Assembly: GCF_014279815.1 (NCBI RefSeq)
Contig: NZ_CP047941.1
Coordinates: forward strand, 1,240,001 to 1,304,000
Direction of reading: 5' to 3'
DNA from: Synechococcus sp. NOUM97013
GTDB lineage: Bacteria > Cyanobacteriota > Cyanobacteriia > PCC-6307 > Cyanobiaceae
DNA length: 64,000 nucleotides
How positions within the stretch are numbered: position 1 is the stretch's first letter; each line of letters begins with the position of its first letter. Below, piece by piece: positions 47,179 to 55,627 of the stretch. A model generated the notes under the pieces. It saw only the letters and a program-made list of their open reading frames with translations, was not told where the DNA came from and did not search any database. Made by a program: the position numbers and the translations under genes.

Positions 47179-47415
47179 ATGTCTCGGGTGTGTCAACTCA
47201 CCGGTACGCGTGCCAACAACGGAATGGCGGTGAGCCACTCCCATATCCGCACCAAAAAACTGCAGCAGGCCAATCTGCAGCAGCGTCGTCTTTGGTGGGC
47301 TGAGGGGAACCGTTGGGTGAACCTGCGGATCACCACTCGCGCGCTCAAGACCATCCAAAAGAAGGGTCTGGGTGCCTACGCCAAGTCCCTTGGCATCAAT
47401 CTCGCCAAGATCTGA
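47179..47415 (+). CDS. rpmB: 50S ribosomal protein L28
   Basis: A 78-residue L28: [21 protein letters not shown], then [16 protein letters not shown], the [15 protein letters not shown] block and a Lys-rich end ([10 protein letters not shown]). It lies in the large ribosomal subunit near the exit region. The ATG at 47179 gives the family length; the frame is open upstream without family resemblance. It lies 61 bases after htpG, with the peroxiredoxin gene starting 7 bases downstream. Confidence 0.96.
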   Translation: MSRVCQLTGTRANNGMAVSHSHIRTKKLQQANLQQRRLWWAEGNRWVNLRITTRALKTIQKKGLGAYAKSLGINLAKI

Positions 47416-47422
47416 ACCTTCC

Positions 47423-47986
47423 ATGCCCCGGATCACAGTGAATCGTCGAGAGTTTCTTGGGATCTCACTAGCCGGGGCTTTGACTTGGTTCTGGAAGCCT
47501 CAAACTGCCAGAGCATTGGGCGGCAAACTCCCTGAGCTTGGGGTTGCCGCACCAGATTTCAATCTCCCTGGAACCATCGGCGGAACCACCACACCGAATC
47601 TTTCATTGGATTCGTGGAGGGGTCAATGGTTGGTGCTTTATTTCTACCCAAGAGATTTCACCTCAGGATGCACCATTGAAGCCCACGGTTTTCAGGATGC
47701 ATTGGCTGACTTCAAAGGTCGCAACTGCGAAATTGCTGCCATCAGCGCAGACAGTGTTGATGACCATGAATCCTTCTGCACCAGTGAGGGGCTTGGTTTC
47801 ACGCTTCTATCAGACCCTGACGGTGTTGTGAGTCGCGACTATGGATCGTGGATGGCTCCCTATTCGCTGCGCCATACCTTCCTGATTGATCCTGAAGGTC
47901 TTCTGCGAGCCCGTTGGACCGGTGTCAGACCCGTCGGGCATGCCCAGGAAGTGCTCAGCACATTGATCGCCGAGCAGAACAGCTGA
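47423..47986 (+). CDS. Tat-exported peroxiredoxin (BCP/PrxQ family)
   Basis: A 187-residue thiol peroxidase. The N terminus has a twin-arginine signal (NRREFLGISLAGALTWFW, cleavage likely after ARA), so a folded enzyme is sent to the lumen or periplasm. The PrxQ core follows: GVAAPDFNLPG, the peroxidatic cysteine in YFYPRDFTSGCTIEAHGF, AAISADSVDDHESF and LRHTFLIDPEGLLRARW. The resolving cysteine found five residues later in E. coli BCP is replaced by His, so resolution must use another cysteine (NCEI or FCTS) or an external thiol. Confidence 0.9.
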   Translation: MPRITVNRREFLGISLAGALTWFWKPQTARALGGKLPELGVAAPDFNLPGTIGGTTTPNLSLDSWRGQWLVLYFYPRDFTSGCTIEAHGFQDALADFKGRNCEIAAISADSVDDHESFCTSEGLGFTLLSDPDGVVSRDYGSWMAPYSLRHTFLIDPEGLLRARWTGVRPVGHAQEVLSTLIAEQNS

Positions 47987-47991
47987 GCTGT

Positions 47992-48020
47992 TTGACAGAT
48001 GGAATGATCTGTTGAATGGT
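47992..48020 (+). promoter_or_regulatory. Possible ggpS promoter
   Basis: A perfect -35 TTGACA at 47992-47997 is followed after 17 bases by AATGGT at 48015-48020, a poor -10. It lies about 30 bases upstream of the ggpS ATG in a 63-base gap after the peroxiredoxin gene. Salt-regulated ggpS promoters are known in Synechocystis; no repressor site can be identified here. Confidence 0.3.
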
Positions 48021-48049
48021 GGTGTGGAGACAACCGGGACAGGACTGGA

Positions 48050-49540
48050 ATGGATGAGAGAGAAGGCGGAAGTCACTTCATTATTCTCTACCATCGCACT
48101 CCATTTGACGAAGCACGCGATGATTCCGGCGCCAGAGTCTGGAGAGACCAGAAAAGTCCTAATGGCATTATTCCGACACTAAGAAATCTCTTCAGAGATC
48201 AAAAATACGGGACCTGGATTGCCTGGCGGCAGGTTGAAGATTTAAACGGTGCGGAAGATGAGCGCATTGCCATGCGCGATCCAGCAGACTTCACGCTGAG
48301 ACGAATTCCTCTCGAACAAGAGCAGATTTCAAGCTTTTACCATGTCACTTCCAAGGAATCTTTTTGGCCCATTCTTCATACGTTTCCAAATTATTTCGAT
48401 ATCAACAATGCTAATTGGAGCATCTTTGAGGAAGTGAATCAGCGCTTTGCTGATGCAGCCTGTGCTGAAGCAGCTCCTGGAGCAACGGTCTGGATCCATG
48501 ATTACAACCTATGGCTAGCACCGGGGTACATCCGAGATAAGCGCAAAGATCTGAAGATTGCTTTTTTCCATCACACCCCATTCCCAGCCAGTGATGTTTT
48601 TTCAATCTTGCCTTGGCGAAAACAAATCGTCGAAAGTCTTCTGAGTTGTGATGTCGTCGGATTTCATATCCCTCGATATACAGAGAATTTTGCGCGAGCG
48701 GCGAACTGCCTTCTCGGTGTTGAGAAAGGTCCAAAAACACCTGTCAACTTGCGATTCCTGGGATGCGGCTCCGCATTGACGGAACCTTCGGAAACACCAT
48801 GGTTGAACTACCGGGGTCGCAAGGTGAAATTGCTTTCATCGCCCGTTGGTACATCACCCGATGTGATTCAGTCTCTTGCCAAAGACTCCCACGTCTGCGA
48901 TCTTGCCGAACGCATTGATGAAGACACCAAGAAAGGGCGCAAACTCATTCTTTCGGCAAGCCGTGTCGACTACACCAAAGGAAACGAAGAGCTGTTGTTG
49001 GCCTACGAACGCTTATTAGAACGCAGGCCAGAACTGCACGGCAAAGTGGTGTTGATGCTTGCCTGCGTCGCTGCAGCATCAGGGATGAAAATCTACGAGG
49101 ACACCCAACGGTTGATTGAAGAAACAATCGGACGAATCAATGGGCGATTTAGCCAGATTGATTGGGTGCCAATTCGTTTTTCAACACGCAGGATTCCCTA
49201 TGAAGAGATGGTGGCGTGGTTCTCCCAGGCTGACATCTGTTGGATCACCCCCCTGAGAGATGGACTCAATCTGGTCGCCAAAGAATATGCGGCCACGAGG
49301 AAAGGTCGAGATGGTGTGCTTGTTCTGTCTGAATTTACCGGTGCCTCTGTGGTTCTGGATGGTGCCGTTCTTACCAATCCCAACTCCCACAAGCAGATGG
49401 ACAATGCCATCGATGCCGCGATCGACATGCCCAATTCAGAACAACTGGAGAGAATGGCGCGCATGAGTTCCGCAGTGGAAACATTCACGGTGTCGGACTG
49501 GGCTGCAGAACAGATGCATTCACTGGAAACTCCGGATTGA
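48050..49540 (+). CDS. ggpS: Glucosylglycerol-phosphate synthase
   Basis: GgpS joins ADP-glucose to glycerol-3-phosphate, the first step of the compatible solute glucosylglycerol in moderately halophilic cyanobacteria. The 496-residue GT20 protein (trehalose-6-phosphate synthase fold) has YHRTPFDEARDDSGARVWRD, WIHDYNLWLAPGYIRDK, IAFFHHTPFPASDVFSILPW near residue 180, LSASRVDYTKGNEELLLAYE and the donor-site block PLRDGLNLVAKEYAATR. It heads a five-gene unit with ggtBCDA. The first half is clearly lower in GC than nearby genes (about 33-48% in hand-counted 60-base lines). The phosphatase partner is not in this window. Confidence 0.92.
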   Translation: MDEREGGSHFIILYHRTPFDEARDDSGARVWRDQKSPNGIIPTLRNLFRDQKYGTWIAWRQVEDLNGAEDERIAMRDPADFTLRRIPLEQEQISSFYHVTSKESFWPILHTFPNYFDINNANWSIFEEVNQRFADAACAEAAPGATVWIHDYNLWLAPGYIRDKRKDLKIAFFHHTPFPASDVFSILPWRKQIVESLLSCDVVGFHIPRYTENFARAANCLLGVEKGPKTPVNLRFLGCGSALTEPSETPWLNYRGRKVKLLSSPVGTSPDVIQSLAKDSHVCDLAERIDEDTKKGRKLILSASRVDYTKGNEELLLAYERLLERRPELHGKVVLMLACVAAASGMKIYEDTQRLIEETIGRINGRFSQIDWVPIRFSTRRIPYEEMVAWFSQADICWITPLRDGLNLVAKEYAATRKGRDGVLVLSEFTGASVVLDGAVLTNPNSHKQMDNAIDAAIDMPNSEQLERMARMSSAVETFTVSDWAAEQMHSLETPD

Positions 49541-49544
49541 TCTG

Positions 49545-50822
49545 ATGAATTGGATGAGACGCACGAGCAGCCGGTTAATCCTGGTGATTGTCAGCCTCGT
49601 TGCTTCAACGCTGCTCGGTGTTTCAACCCTCGCGCGTCAATCCGAAACTGTTTCGATCCTGATGCCGGCTCCCTTTGCCGACGCCACCGCTGAACTTGTT
49701 CGTTCTTTCAATCAAGAACACAAGGGGCGCATTCATCTGAATGTCATCCGTGGCCCACTCGAAACGGAATCCATCTCCGATCTCGCAATCAGCAGTTTGT
49801 TGCTGGGCGACACGCCTTTTGATGGGCTCTTGATGGACGTCACTTGGGTCGCGAAATACGCCAAGGCGGGTTGGTTGGCTCCACTGGATGCCTACTTCAC
49901 TGAACAAGACTTCGCCTCTCTGGCCCCTGGAGCCAGTGAAGGCAATCATGCAGAAGGAGCGCTCCAACGCTGGCCGCTCACCTCAGATCTGGGCTTGCTG
50001 TATTGGCGCACAGATCTGATGGAAGAACCACCACGCACCCCACAAGAACTCGAAACCATCAGCAGAAGGCTGCAAACCAGTGGTCAAGTGCCTTTTGGCT
50101 ATGTGTGGCAAGGGCGTCAATACGAAGGGCTGAGCTGTGTGTTTCTGGAAGTGATTGATGGATTCGGTGGAGAGTGGTACGAACCCCAAACTGGTGCCAT
50201 CGGTCTCGATGAACCAGCAGGCACTGCTGCTGCAACATGGTTGCAGGATCTGATCGCGAAAGGCATCAGCCCGAGAGCCGTCACCAATTACGCCGAATCG
50301 GAATCCCTGCAGAGCTTCAAATCTGGTGAGTCAGCCTTCATGCGCAACTGGCCTTACGCCTGGGCTGAACTACAAAAGGATGACAGCCCTGTTAAAGGGA
50401 AGGTTGGCATCACCACCATGGTGGCCGAATCCAATCAACGTCCAGCGGCAACGATCGGAAGCTGGGGTTTAAGCCTTCTCCAAGGTTCAGACCATCCTCA
50501 ATCCACCATCGAGGCCATTAAATATCTGACCAACGAACAATCACAGCGATATCTGTTCACCAATTTTGGATACACACCCACGCAGGCTGCCTTATTCAAG
50601 GACCCACAACTCACCAACGCCTATCCATCCTTGGTCGCCATCGGTGAAGCGTTGCCCTACGCCCGCCCCAGACCGCAAACACCGCTGTATGCCCAGATGA
50701 GTGACGTGCTGCAACGGAATCTCAGCAGCACCCTCACCGGAGTGACGCCGCCGCCTGCCGCGATGAAACAAGCCCAGGACACCACAGAGCAAGTGCTGAT
50801 CGCTGCGGGAGCCACGCCGTGA
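49545..50822 (+). CDS. ggtB: Glucosylglycerol ABC transporter substrate-binding protein
   Basis: A 425-residue extracytoplasmic sugar-binding protein with a signal peptide (LILVIVSLVASTLLGVSTLA). Family-type segments are SILMPAPFADATAELVRSFN, PFDGLLMDVTWVAKYAKAGWL, and GKVGITTMVAESN. There is no clear lipobox cysteine after the signal, so it may be free or anchored by the uncut helix. Function follows from position between ggpS and two permeases; in Synechocystis GgtB binds glucosylglycerol, sucrose and trehalose. It starts four bases after ggpS. Confidence 0.85.
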   Translation: MNWMRRTSSRLILVIVSLVASTLLGVSTLARQSETVSILMPAPFADATAELVRSFNQEHKGRIHLNVIRGPLETESISDLAISSLLLGDTPFDGLLMDVTWVAKYAKAGWLAPLDAYFTEQDFASLAPGASEGNHAEGALQRWPLTSDLGLLYWRTDLMEEPPRTPQELETISRRLQTSGQVPFGYVWQGRQYEGLSCVFLEVIDGFGGEWYEPQTGAIGLDEPAGTAAATWLQDLIAKGISPRAVTNYAESESLQSFKSGESAFMRNWPYAWAELQKDDSPVKGKVGITTMVAESNQRPAATIGSWGLSLLQGSDHPQSTIEAIKYLTNEQSQRYLFTNFGYTPTQAALFKDPQLTNAYPSLVAIGEALPYARPRPQTPLYAQMSDVLQRNLSSTLTGVTPPPAAMKQAQDTTEQVLIAAGATP

Positions 50823-51700
50823 TGACCACGCTTCTGCTGCTGCTTTTGCCTTCGTTGCTCTTCCTGGCAGGTGTCTTTGCACTCCCTCTAGTTCGATACC
50901 TGTGGTTGAGTTTTCACGCTGATTCGGTCATGACCGGTTTGGTGGCGATCCCCAACAATGGTGCCAACTGGCAACGGTTTTTTAATGACCTTCGCTATTG
51001 GCAGGACCTTGGTCAAACCCTTCGTTTCGCTGTGGCATCGGTCACGCTCGAACTACTGCTCGGATTGGCCATCGCGTTGATGCTCAACCAGCCACAGCGT
51101 GGCCGAGCCTTGATCCGAACCACATCACTGATTCCCTGGGCGCTCCCCACAACTGTGATGGCGTTGGGCTGGCGTTGGATCTTCAACACACCCTATGGCC
51201 CGGTCAATCGAATGTTTGAGAGAGCTTTTGGACATTCACTCAATGCCCTGGGTGAACCATCACTGGCCTGGATCACCACGGTGTACGCCGACGTCTGGAA
51301 AACAACCCCTTTCGTTGCACTGATTCTGTTGGCAGGGCTCCAGACCATTCCATCCGATCTTTATGAAGCCGCCCGACTAGAGGGTGCGGGAGCTTGGACC
51401 TGCCTGAAACGGATCACGCTTCCCTTGCTGCTTCCCTATCTCGGACTCGCGTTGATGTTTCGTTTGGCACAGGCCTTCGGAGTGTTTGATTTGATTCAGG
51501 TGATGACCGGAGGTGGACCGGCCAGCAGCACCGAAAGCATCGCCCTCTATGCCTATTGGAATGCTCTGCGGTTCCTCGATTTCGGATATAGCGCAACGAT
51601 CATGATCGGCAGCTTCATCATTCTCACGCTATTAGTGGCCATTGCCTGGATGGTGATCGCAACAGCAAGACGCCGAACAGCTATGGGGGCACCATCATGA
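50822..51700 (+). CDS. ggtC: Glucosylglycerol ABC transporter permease GgtC
   Basis: A 292-residue sugar-type permease (MalF-like group) with six or so helices, the first being LLLLLLPSLLFLAGVFALP. The EAA coupling loop is PSDLYEAARLEGAGAWTCLK. The FDLIQVMTGGGPASSTESIAL segment is typical of sugar ABC permeases. The ATG at 50822 overlaps the ggtB stop by one base (TGATG), so translation is coupled. It works with GgtD and the ATPase GgtA to recover solute that leaks out. Confidence 0.87.
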   Translation: MTTLLLLLLPSLLFLAGVFALPLVRYLWLSFHADSVMTGLVAIPNNGANWQRFFNDLRYWQDLGQTLRFAVASVTLELLLGLAIALMLNQPQRGRALIRTTSLIPWALPTTVMALGWRWIFNTPYGPVNRMFERAFGHSLNALGEPSLAWITTVYADVWKTTPFVALILLAGLQTIPSDLYEAARLEGAGAWTCLKRITLPLLLPYLGLALMFRLAQAFGVFDLIQVMTGGGPASSTESIALYAYWNALRFLDFGYSATIMIGSFIILTLLVAIAWMVIATARRRTAMGAPS

Positions 51701-52512
51701 AAATGAATCGATCCATAATCCTGCTGCTCATCATCTGGTCTCTGGCACCACTGGTTTGGCAGGTGTACACATCCTTCTGCACCGATCAAGCCCTAGTGAT
51801 GCCATTCGCCGAAAACGCACAACGATGGACGCTGGCTCACTACCAAAGTGTGCTGAACAGTGACCCACCCTTCCTGAAATATCTATTCAACAGTCTGTTC
51901 GCAGGAGTGCTCTCCACATTGCTGACATTGATCCTGGCATTACCAGCCAGTTATAGCCTGAGTAAACTCAATCAAAAAACAGCCACATTGATTAAAGGGA
52001 TGCTAATTGGCTGTGCTTTGTTCCCTTATGTATTGCTTTTCCTGGCCTTATTGGAAGTTGCTCGGTTCTTTCAACTGGGTAATAGCCTGATTGCACTGGC
52101 CATTCCCTATGCCGCTTTGTCGCAACCCTTGGCTGTTTTGCTTCTGACCAATGCCTTCGCTGACTTACCCACAGAGCTTGAAGATGCAGCCAGAGTGGAA
52201 GGATTGTCGTTACTGCAAAGATTCCGCTGGATTCTTCTGCCATTGATTGCTCCGGCGATTGCCAGCACATCCATTCTTGTATTTCTGTTTTCATGGAATG
52301 AATACCCCATTGCCCTCACCTGGATCAGTGACTCCAGCAAATTGACCCTGCCGGTAGCGATGGCGAGGATTGCGGGGTCTTCCATTCATTCGGTGCCATA
52401 CGGTCCCTATGCAGCCGCTACAGTGCTTGGTTCAATCCCCTTAATTCTGCTGGTGATGGCATTTCAAAAGCCCATCGTTTCAGGTTTGACCAGTGGAGCC
52501 GTCAAGGGATGA
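51697..52512 (+). CDS. ggtD: Glucosylglycerol ABC transporter permease GgtD
   Basis: A 271-residue permease of the MalG type with six membrane helices (first SIILLLIIWSLAPLVWQVY). The EAA loop is PTELEDAARVEGLSLLQRF, followed by ILLPLIAPAIASTSILVFLFSWNEYPIALTW (two parts), diagnostic of the family. The start overlaps the ggtC stop in ATGA, and the end overlaps ggtA likewise, giving coupled translation across the operon. Confidence 0.87.
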   Translation: MKMNRSIILLLIIWSLAPLVWQVYTSFCTDQALVMPFAENAQRWTLAHYQSVLNSDPPFLKYLFNSLFAGVLSTLLTLILALPASYSLSKLNQKTATLIKGMLIGCALFPYVLLFLALLEVARFFQLGNSLIALAIPYAALSQPLAVLLLTNAFADLPTELEDAARVEGLSLLQRFRWILLPLIAPAIASTSILVFLFSWNEYPIALTWISDSSKLTLPVAMARIAGSSIHSVPYGPYAAATVLGSIPLILLVMAFQKPIVSGLTSGAVKG

Positions 52513-53504
52513 CGCTTAACCTCCAAAACGTTGGACGATGCATCGCCAATCAATGGATTGTCAGACATCTTTCCTTTCAGATCGGCAACGATGAATGCTT
52601 GGCCCTTGTCGGGCCTAGCGGATGCGGAAAAAGCACAACGTTGCGCTTGATTGCCGGCCTTGATCCTGTCAGTGAAGGCTCGATTGGGATCGGAGGACGT
52701 GATGTGACACAGCTCACACCTGCTGAACGAAGCATTGGCATGGTGTTCCAGAGCTATGCGTTGCTCCCGCATTTATCCGTTTTTGAAAACCTTGAACTGG
52801 GGCTGAAGATCCGCAACGTCCAACCCAGAGATCGATCGATCAAGATCCAAAGAGTTCTCGATCTCGTGCAACTCTCTGATCGAGCGTCCCATCGGCCTGC
52901 TCAACTGTCCGGGGGCCAGCGCCAGCGAGTCGCTCTAGCGCGTGCCTTGATTCGCGATCCCGAGATTTATCTCCTCGATGAACCGATGAGCAATCTCGAT
53001 GCTCAGCTTCGAGAAGACATTCGGCCTGAACTGAGACGTCTGGTCCTCGAGCAGCAGAAACCAACCATCTACGTCACCCATGATCAACATGAGGCTATGG
53101 CGATGGCACAGAAAATCGCAGTGCTGAATCAAGGCAAGATTGAACAAATTGACACGCCATACACCCTTTACACCAACCCCTCCACGTTGTTTGTGGCACG
53201 GTTTATCGGCAGGCCCCAGATCAACTGTTTGCGTCCCCAACATGGTCGTATTCGTGCAATCAGGCCTGAGAACGTTCGTTTCAGCTCTTCAGGTCTTCGT
53301 TGCAAGGTGCAGTCAAGAGAATGGTTGGGAAATTCGCAATTGTTGTTTCTCGAAAGTGAAGAAGGCATCTTGCGCATGTTGACCCAACCCGATGCATCCG
53401 TTCCCGACAGTGGTCAGATCACCTGGGATCAGAGCGATGTGTTGCACTTCGATGCAACCTCTGGTGCCAGATTTGCTTCTAGCAACCCTTCAAAAGGCTC
53501 TTAA
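52509..53504 (+). CDS. ggtA: Glucosylglycerol ABC transporter ATPase GgtA
   Basis: A 331-residue MalK-like ATPase: Walker [19 protein letters not shown] near residue 36, Q-loop MVFQSYALLPHLSV, signature QLSGGQRQRVALARAL, Walker B YLLDEPMSNLDAQLR and H-loop YVTHDQHEAMAMA. The C-terminal regulatory region (IRPENVRFSSSGLR) is shorter than in 370-residue MalK proteins, as is common in cyanobacterial relatives. The ATG overlaps the ggtD stop (ATGA). In Synechocystis ggtA lies apart from ggtBCD; here all components are together. Confidence 0.88.
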   Translation: MTLNLQNVGRCIANQWIVRHLSFQIGNDECLALVGPSGCGKSTTLRLIAGLDPVSEGSIGIGGRDVTQLTPAERSIGMVFQSYALLPHLSVFENLELGLKIRNVQPRDRSIKIQRVLDLVQLSDRASHRPAQLSGGQRQRVALARALIRDPEIYLLDEPMSNLDAQLREDIRPELRRLVLEQQKPTIYVTHDQHEAMAMAQKIAVLNQGKIEQIDTPYTLYTNPSTLFVARFIGRPQINCLRPQHGRIRAIRPENVRFSSSGLRCKVQSREWLGNSQLLFLESEEGILRMLTQPDASVPDSGQITWDQSDVLHFDATSGARFASSNPSKGS

Positions 53505-53522
53505 CTGACGACTGGGATGCAT

Positions 53523-54611
53523 TCACTGCAAGTGTTGATGGATCTCCTGCAGATGTTCCAAAAGCAGTGTGCGATGCACATCTGCTGTTTCACGCAGCTG
53601 TTGGATGGTTGACCTTGACGCTGGATGTTGTCTTGCGGCAGTCCATTGGCGCGTCATTGCTTGGACGTCGAGTGGATCTGCCAGGTTCAACCAAGGCAAA
53701 TCGGCCAATTGAGCAGCGGCCTTCACTTTTGGGTCATAGCTGAGTGCTGCTGTTGGGCATCCCGTTGTGGCAGCAAGAATCAATGCATGCAATCGCATGG
53801 CGATCACAAGCGCTGACTGACTGAACAGATGCTGAACCTGGTCGAGTGAATCAGCGCGCATTTGCAGCGAACGTTCGCGCAGATCGACTGGAATGAGACC
53901 TTGCTGATCGAGCTCATTCCATAACGCTGCATCCTGATCCCCATGGAAAGCAAGCCAGATCACCTTTGCGTCTGATTGGGCGCTGAAGTGATCCAAGGCT
54001 TGCAACAACACCTGCCAACCCTGCGTGTTCAGCAGCGGAGTGGGTCTGAGGCAAAGAACCAGGTCCTGGCCACCCGACCAGACGGGTGCCGGATGGCACC
54101 AGACCGGATCCGGCCCCATCACCATCGGCATGCCCAATCGCCATTGTTGGGCTTGATGCAACGAGGCGGGGTCTCTCCAGGAGACCGCGCGGATTCTGCT
54201 CAACGTTGCCCGAACACACCATCGGCTCCACTGGCGGCGCAAAGGACCCAGTCCTTGTCCCCAAAGAATGATCGGGATGCGCTTCCAGCGGGCTGACCAC
54301 AGAACGATCAGGTAATACAGAAGGCTTTTGAAACTGGTGCCGTCCTGCAACAAGCTTCCGCCTCCCAGCACGAGCGCATCAACGTGCTTGAGAGCGCGAA
54401 TGGTTTCTGACAGGGAGCGGCGATTGACGATGGACGCTCCCGGAACCAGGGCAGCAGCAGCTTGGTGATCTCTTGCCGTGATCACCGGATGCCATGCGTC
54501 CGGAAGTTGGGAGACGAGCACCTGAAGGAGGGCATCATCGCCAAGGTTGTGCTCACCGTAATAACCACAAAGGAGCACCTTCGCCTTGTCCGCAACGCGA
54601 AGCGCTACCAC
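53523..54611 (-). CDS. csaB: Polysaccharide pyruvyl transferase CsaB
   Basis: A 362-residue pyruvyl transferase of the CsaB group, which adds ketal pyruvate to cell-wall polysaccharide; in bacteria with S-layers this anchors SLH-domain proteins. The start has VLLCGYYGEHNLGDDALLQVL, the middle ALVLGGGSLLQDGTSFKSLLYYL and IILWGQGLGPL, and the C-terminal half VIAMRLHALILAATTGCPTAALSYDPKV. The start codon is GTG at 54611. A GATAAT box lies 25 bases upstream. It converges on ggtA with 18 bases between. Confidence 0.9.
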   Translation of the reverse strand: MVALRVADKAKVLLCGYYGEHNLGDDALLQVLVSQLPDAWHPVITARDHQAAAALVPGASIVNRRSLSETIRALKHVDALVLGGGSLLQDGTSFKSLLYYLIVLWSARWKRIPIILWGQGLGPLRRQWSRWCVRATLSRIRAVSWRDPASLHQAQQWRLGMPMVMGPDPVWCHPAPVWSGGQDLVLCLRPTPLLNTQGWQVLLQALDHFSAQSDAKVIWLAFHGDQDAALWNELDQQGLIPVDLRERSLQMRADSLDQVQHLFSQSALVIAMRLHALILAATTGCPTAALSYDPKVKAAAQLADLPWLNLADPLDVQAMTRQWTAARQHPASRSTIQQLRETADVHRTLLLEHLQEIHQHLQ

Positions 54612-54635
54612 CAGTCATCAACAACGATTCGACCC

Positions 54636-54641
54636 ATTATC
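54636..54641 (-). promoter_or_regulatory. Possible -10 box for csaB
   Basis: Minus-strand GATAAT, 25 bases before the GTG start of csaB, with TTCACC (54665-54660) 18 bases further upstream as a weak -35. The region is the divergent gap to the DUF2499 gene. Supported by match and position only. Confidence 0.3.
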
Positions 54642-54682
54642 CAAGTGTTCACCCGTTACGGTGAAGTCCCCACTGGATTGAC

Positions 54683-54991
54683 ATGCACGCGCTCTCGCTG
54701 GGCACCTGGTGGATTCATTGGGCCTCAGTGGCTGAATGGTTAGTCGCCATCGTGTTGATCCAACGCTTCCGATCCGAGACAACCGGAACCTCAACGCAGC
54801 GCATCGCCTGGGCCATGTTGCCTGCGTTGATCAGCGCAATGGCAGCCTGCACCTGGCATCTCTACGACAACAGCGAAAGTCTGCGCTGGCTGGTGACAGT
54901 GCAAGCCTCGCTCACGCTTTTGGGGAATGTGCTGCTGGCGTGGGCTGCCTGGACTCTTCCGGCTCCTTCCGTGCATGAGGAGCAGTCTTGA
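54683..54991 (+). CDS. DUF2499 (Ycf49-like) membrane protein
   Basis: A 102-residue membrane protein of the DUF2499/Ycf49-like family of cyanobacteria and plastids. It starts MHALSLGTWWIHWASVAEW, as is characteristic, and has three hydrophobic segments (ASVAEWLVAIVLI, AMLPALISAMAACTWHLYDN, LVTVQASLTLLGNVLLAWAAW). No function is established. The stop shares a base with the next ATG (TGATG), so the two are co-translated. psaK follows as the third gene. Confidence 0.85.
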   Translation: MHALSLGTWWIHWASVAEWLVAIVLIQRFRSETTGTSTQRIAWAMLPALISAMAACTWHLYDNSESLRWLVTVQASLTLLGNVLLAWAAWTLPAPSVHEEQS

Positions 54992-55278
54992 TGCCGGATT
55001 TCGATCCCTCTCCCTTATTCGCCCTCTCGCTCTTTCCCTATCTGGTGTTTCTCTATCACCTCGGGAAAAAGCGTTTGCTTCCAGCACTCAGCCGTCGTGG
55101 TTTTCAATTGACCCTGCTGTTTGTTGCCGTCACCATCGTGGCTGCTGTGATTGCTGAGCTTCGCTTTGGCGCCGAACTTGTGGCCATTGATCCGCTCCAT
55201 GGCGGTGCCGAGGCTTTTCTCACCCTCAGCAACGCTGTGATTGTCGCCGGACTGGTCAAACCCCAAAAGGTGCAGTGA
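54991..55278 (+). CDS. DUF3593 membrane protein
   Basis: A 95-residue protein of the DUF3593 family with two or three hydrophobic segments: LFALSLFPYLVFLYHLG, LTLLFVAVTIVAAVIAE and FLTLSNAVIVAGLV. The LFPYLVFLYHL and LHGGAEAFLTLSN blocks are family-like. Cyanobacterial and plastid distribution and the tight coupling to DUF2499 point to a shared thylakoid role, but nothing more is known. The ATG at 54991 overlaps the preceding stop. psaK starts 70 bases downstream. Confidence 0.82.
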   Translation: MPDFDPSPLFALSLFPYLVFLYHLGKKRLLPALSRRGFQLTLLFVAVTIVAAVIAELRFGAELVAIDPLHGGAEAFLTLSNAVIVAGLVKPQKVQ

Positions 55279-55348
55279 TGAACATCTTTTACGAGAGGTG
55301 GGCCCGGGTTCACGAGCGGCGGAAAATGGATCGTTGCCTCTGATATTC

Positions 55349-55606
55349 ATGCTCACTCCTCTTCTGGCCATTGCGCCCGCCACGGTTTCCTGGTCTCCGA
55401 AAGTGGGCCTTGTCATGATTGCCTGCAACGTGATTGCCATCGGTATTGGCAAGGCCACGATCAAGCACCCGAATGTTGGCGCGAAGCTGCCTAACGATGC
55501 CTTTTTCGGGGGCATGAGCCACGCTTCATTGCTGGCCACCACAAGCCTTGGTCACATGATCGGCATTGGAGCGATTCTCGGACTCGCAACCCGCGGCGTC
55601 CTCTGA
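55349..55606 (+). CDS. psaK: Photosystem I reaction centre subunit X (PsaK)
   Basis: An 85-residue two-helix peripheral subunit of photosystem I at the trimer rim. Family blocks are PATVSWSPKVGLVMIACNVIAI, GKATIKHPNVGAKLP and FFGGMSHASLLATTSLGHMIGIGAILGL. The short N-terminal part (MLTPLLAIAPAT) is the usual processed or lumenal end. The ATG at 55349 is preceded by a 70-base gap that may hold its own promoter; I see no clear HLR1 repeat there. A strong terminator follows. Confidence 0.93.
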   Translation: MLTPLLAIAPATVSWSPKVGLVMIACNVIAIGIGKATIKHPNVGAKLPNDAFFGGMSHASLLATTSLGHMIGIGAILGLATRGVL

Positions 55607-55627
55607 ATCTTTGGATCGTTGATCTTC

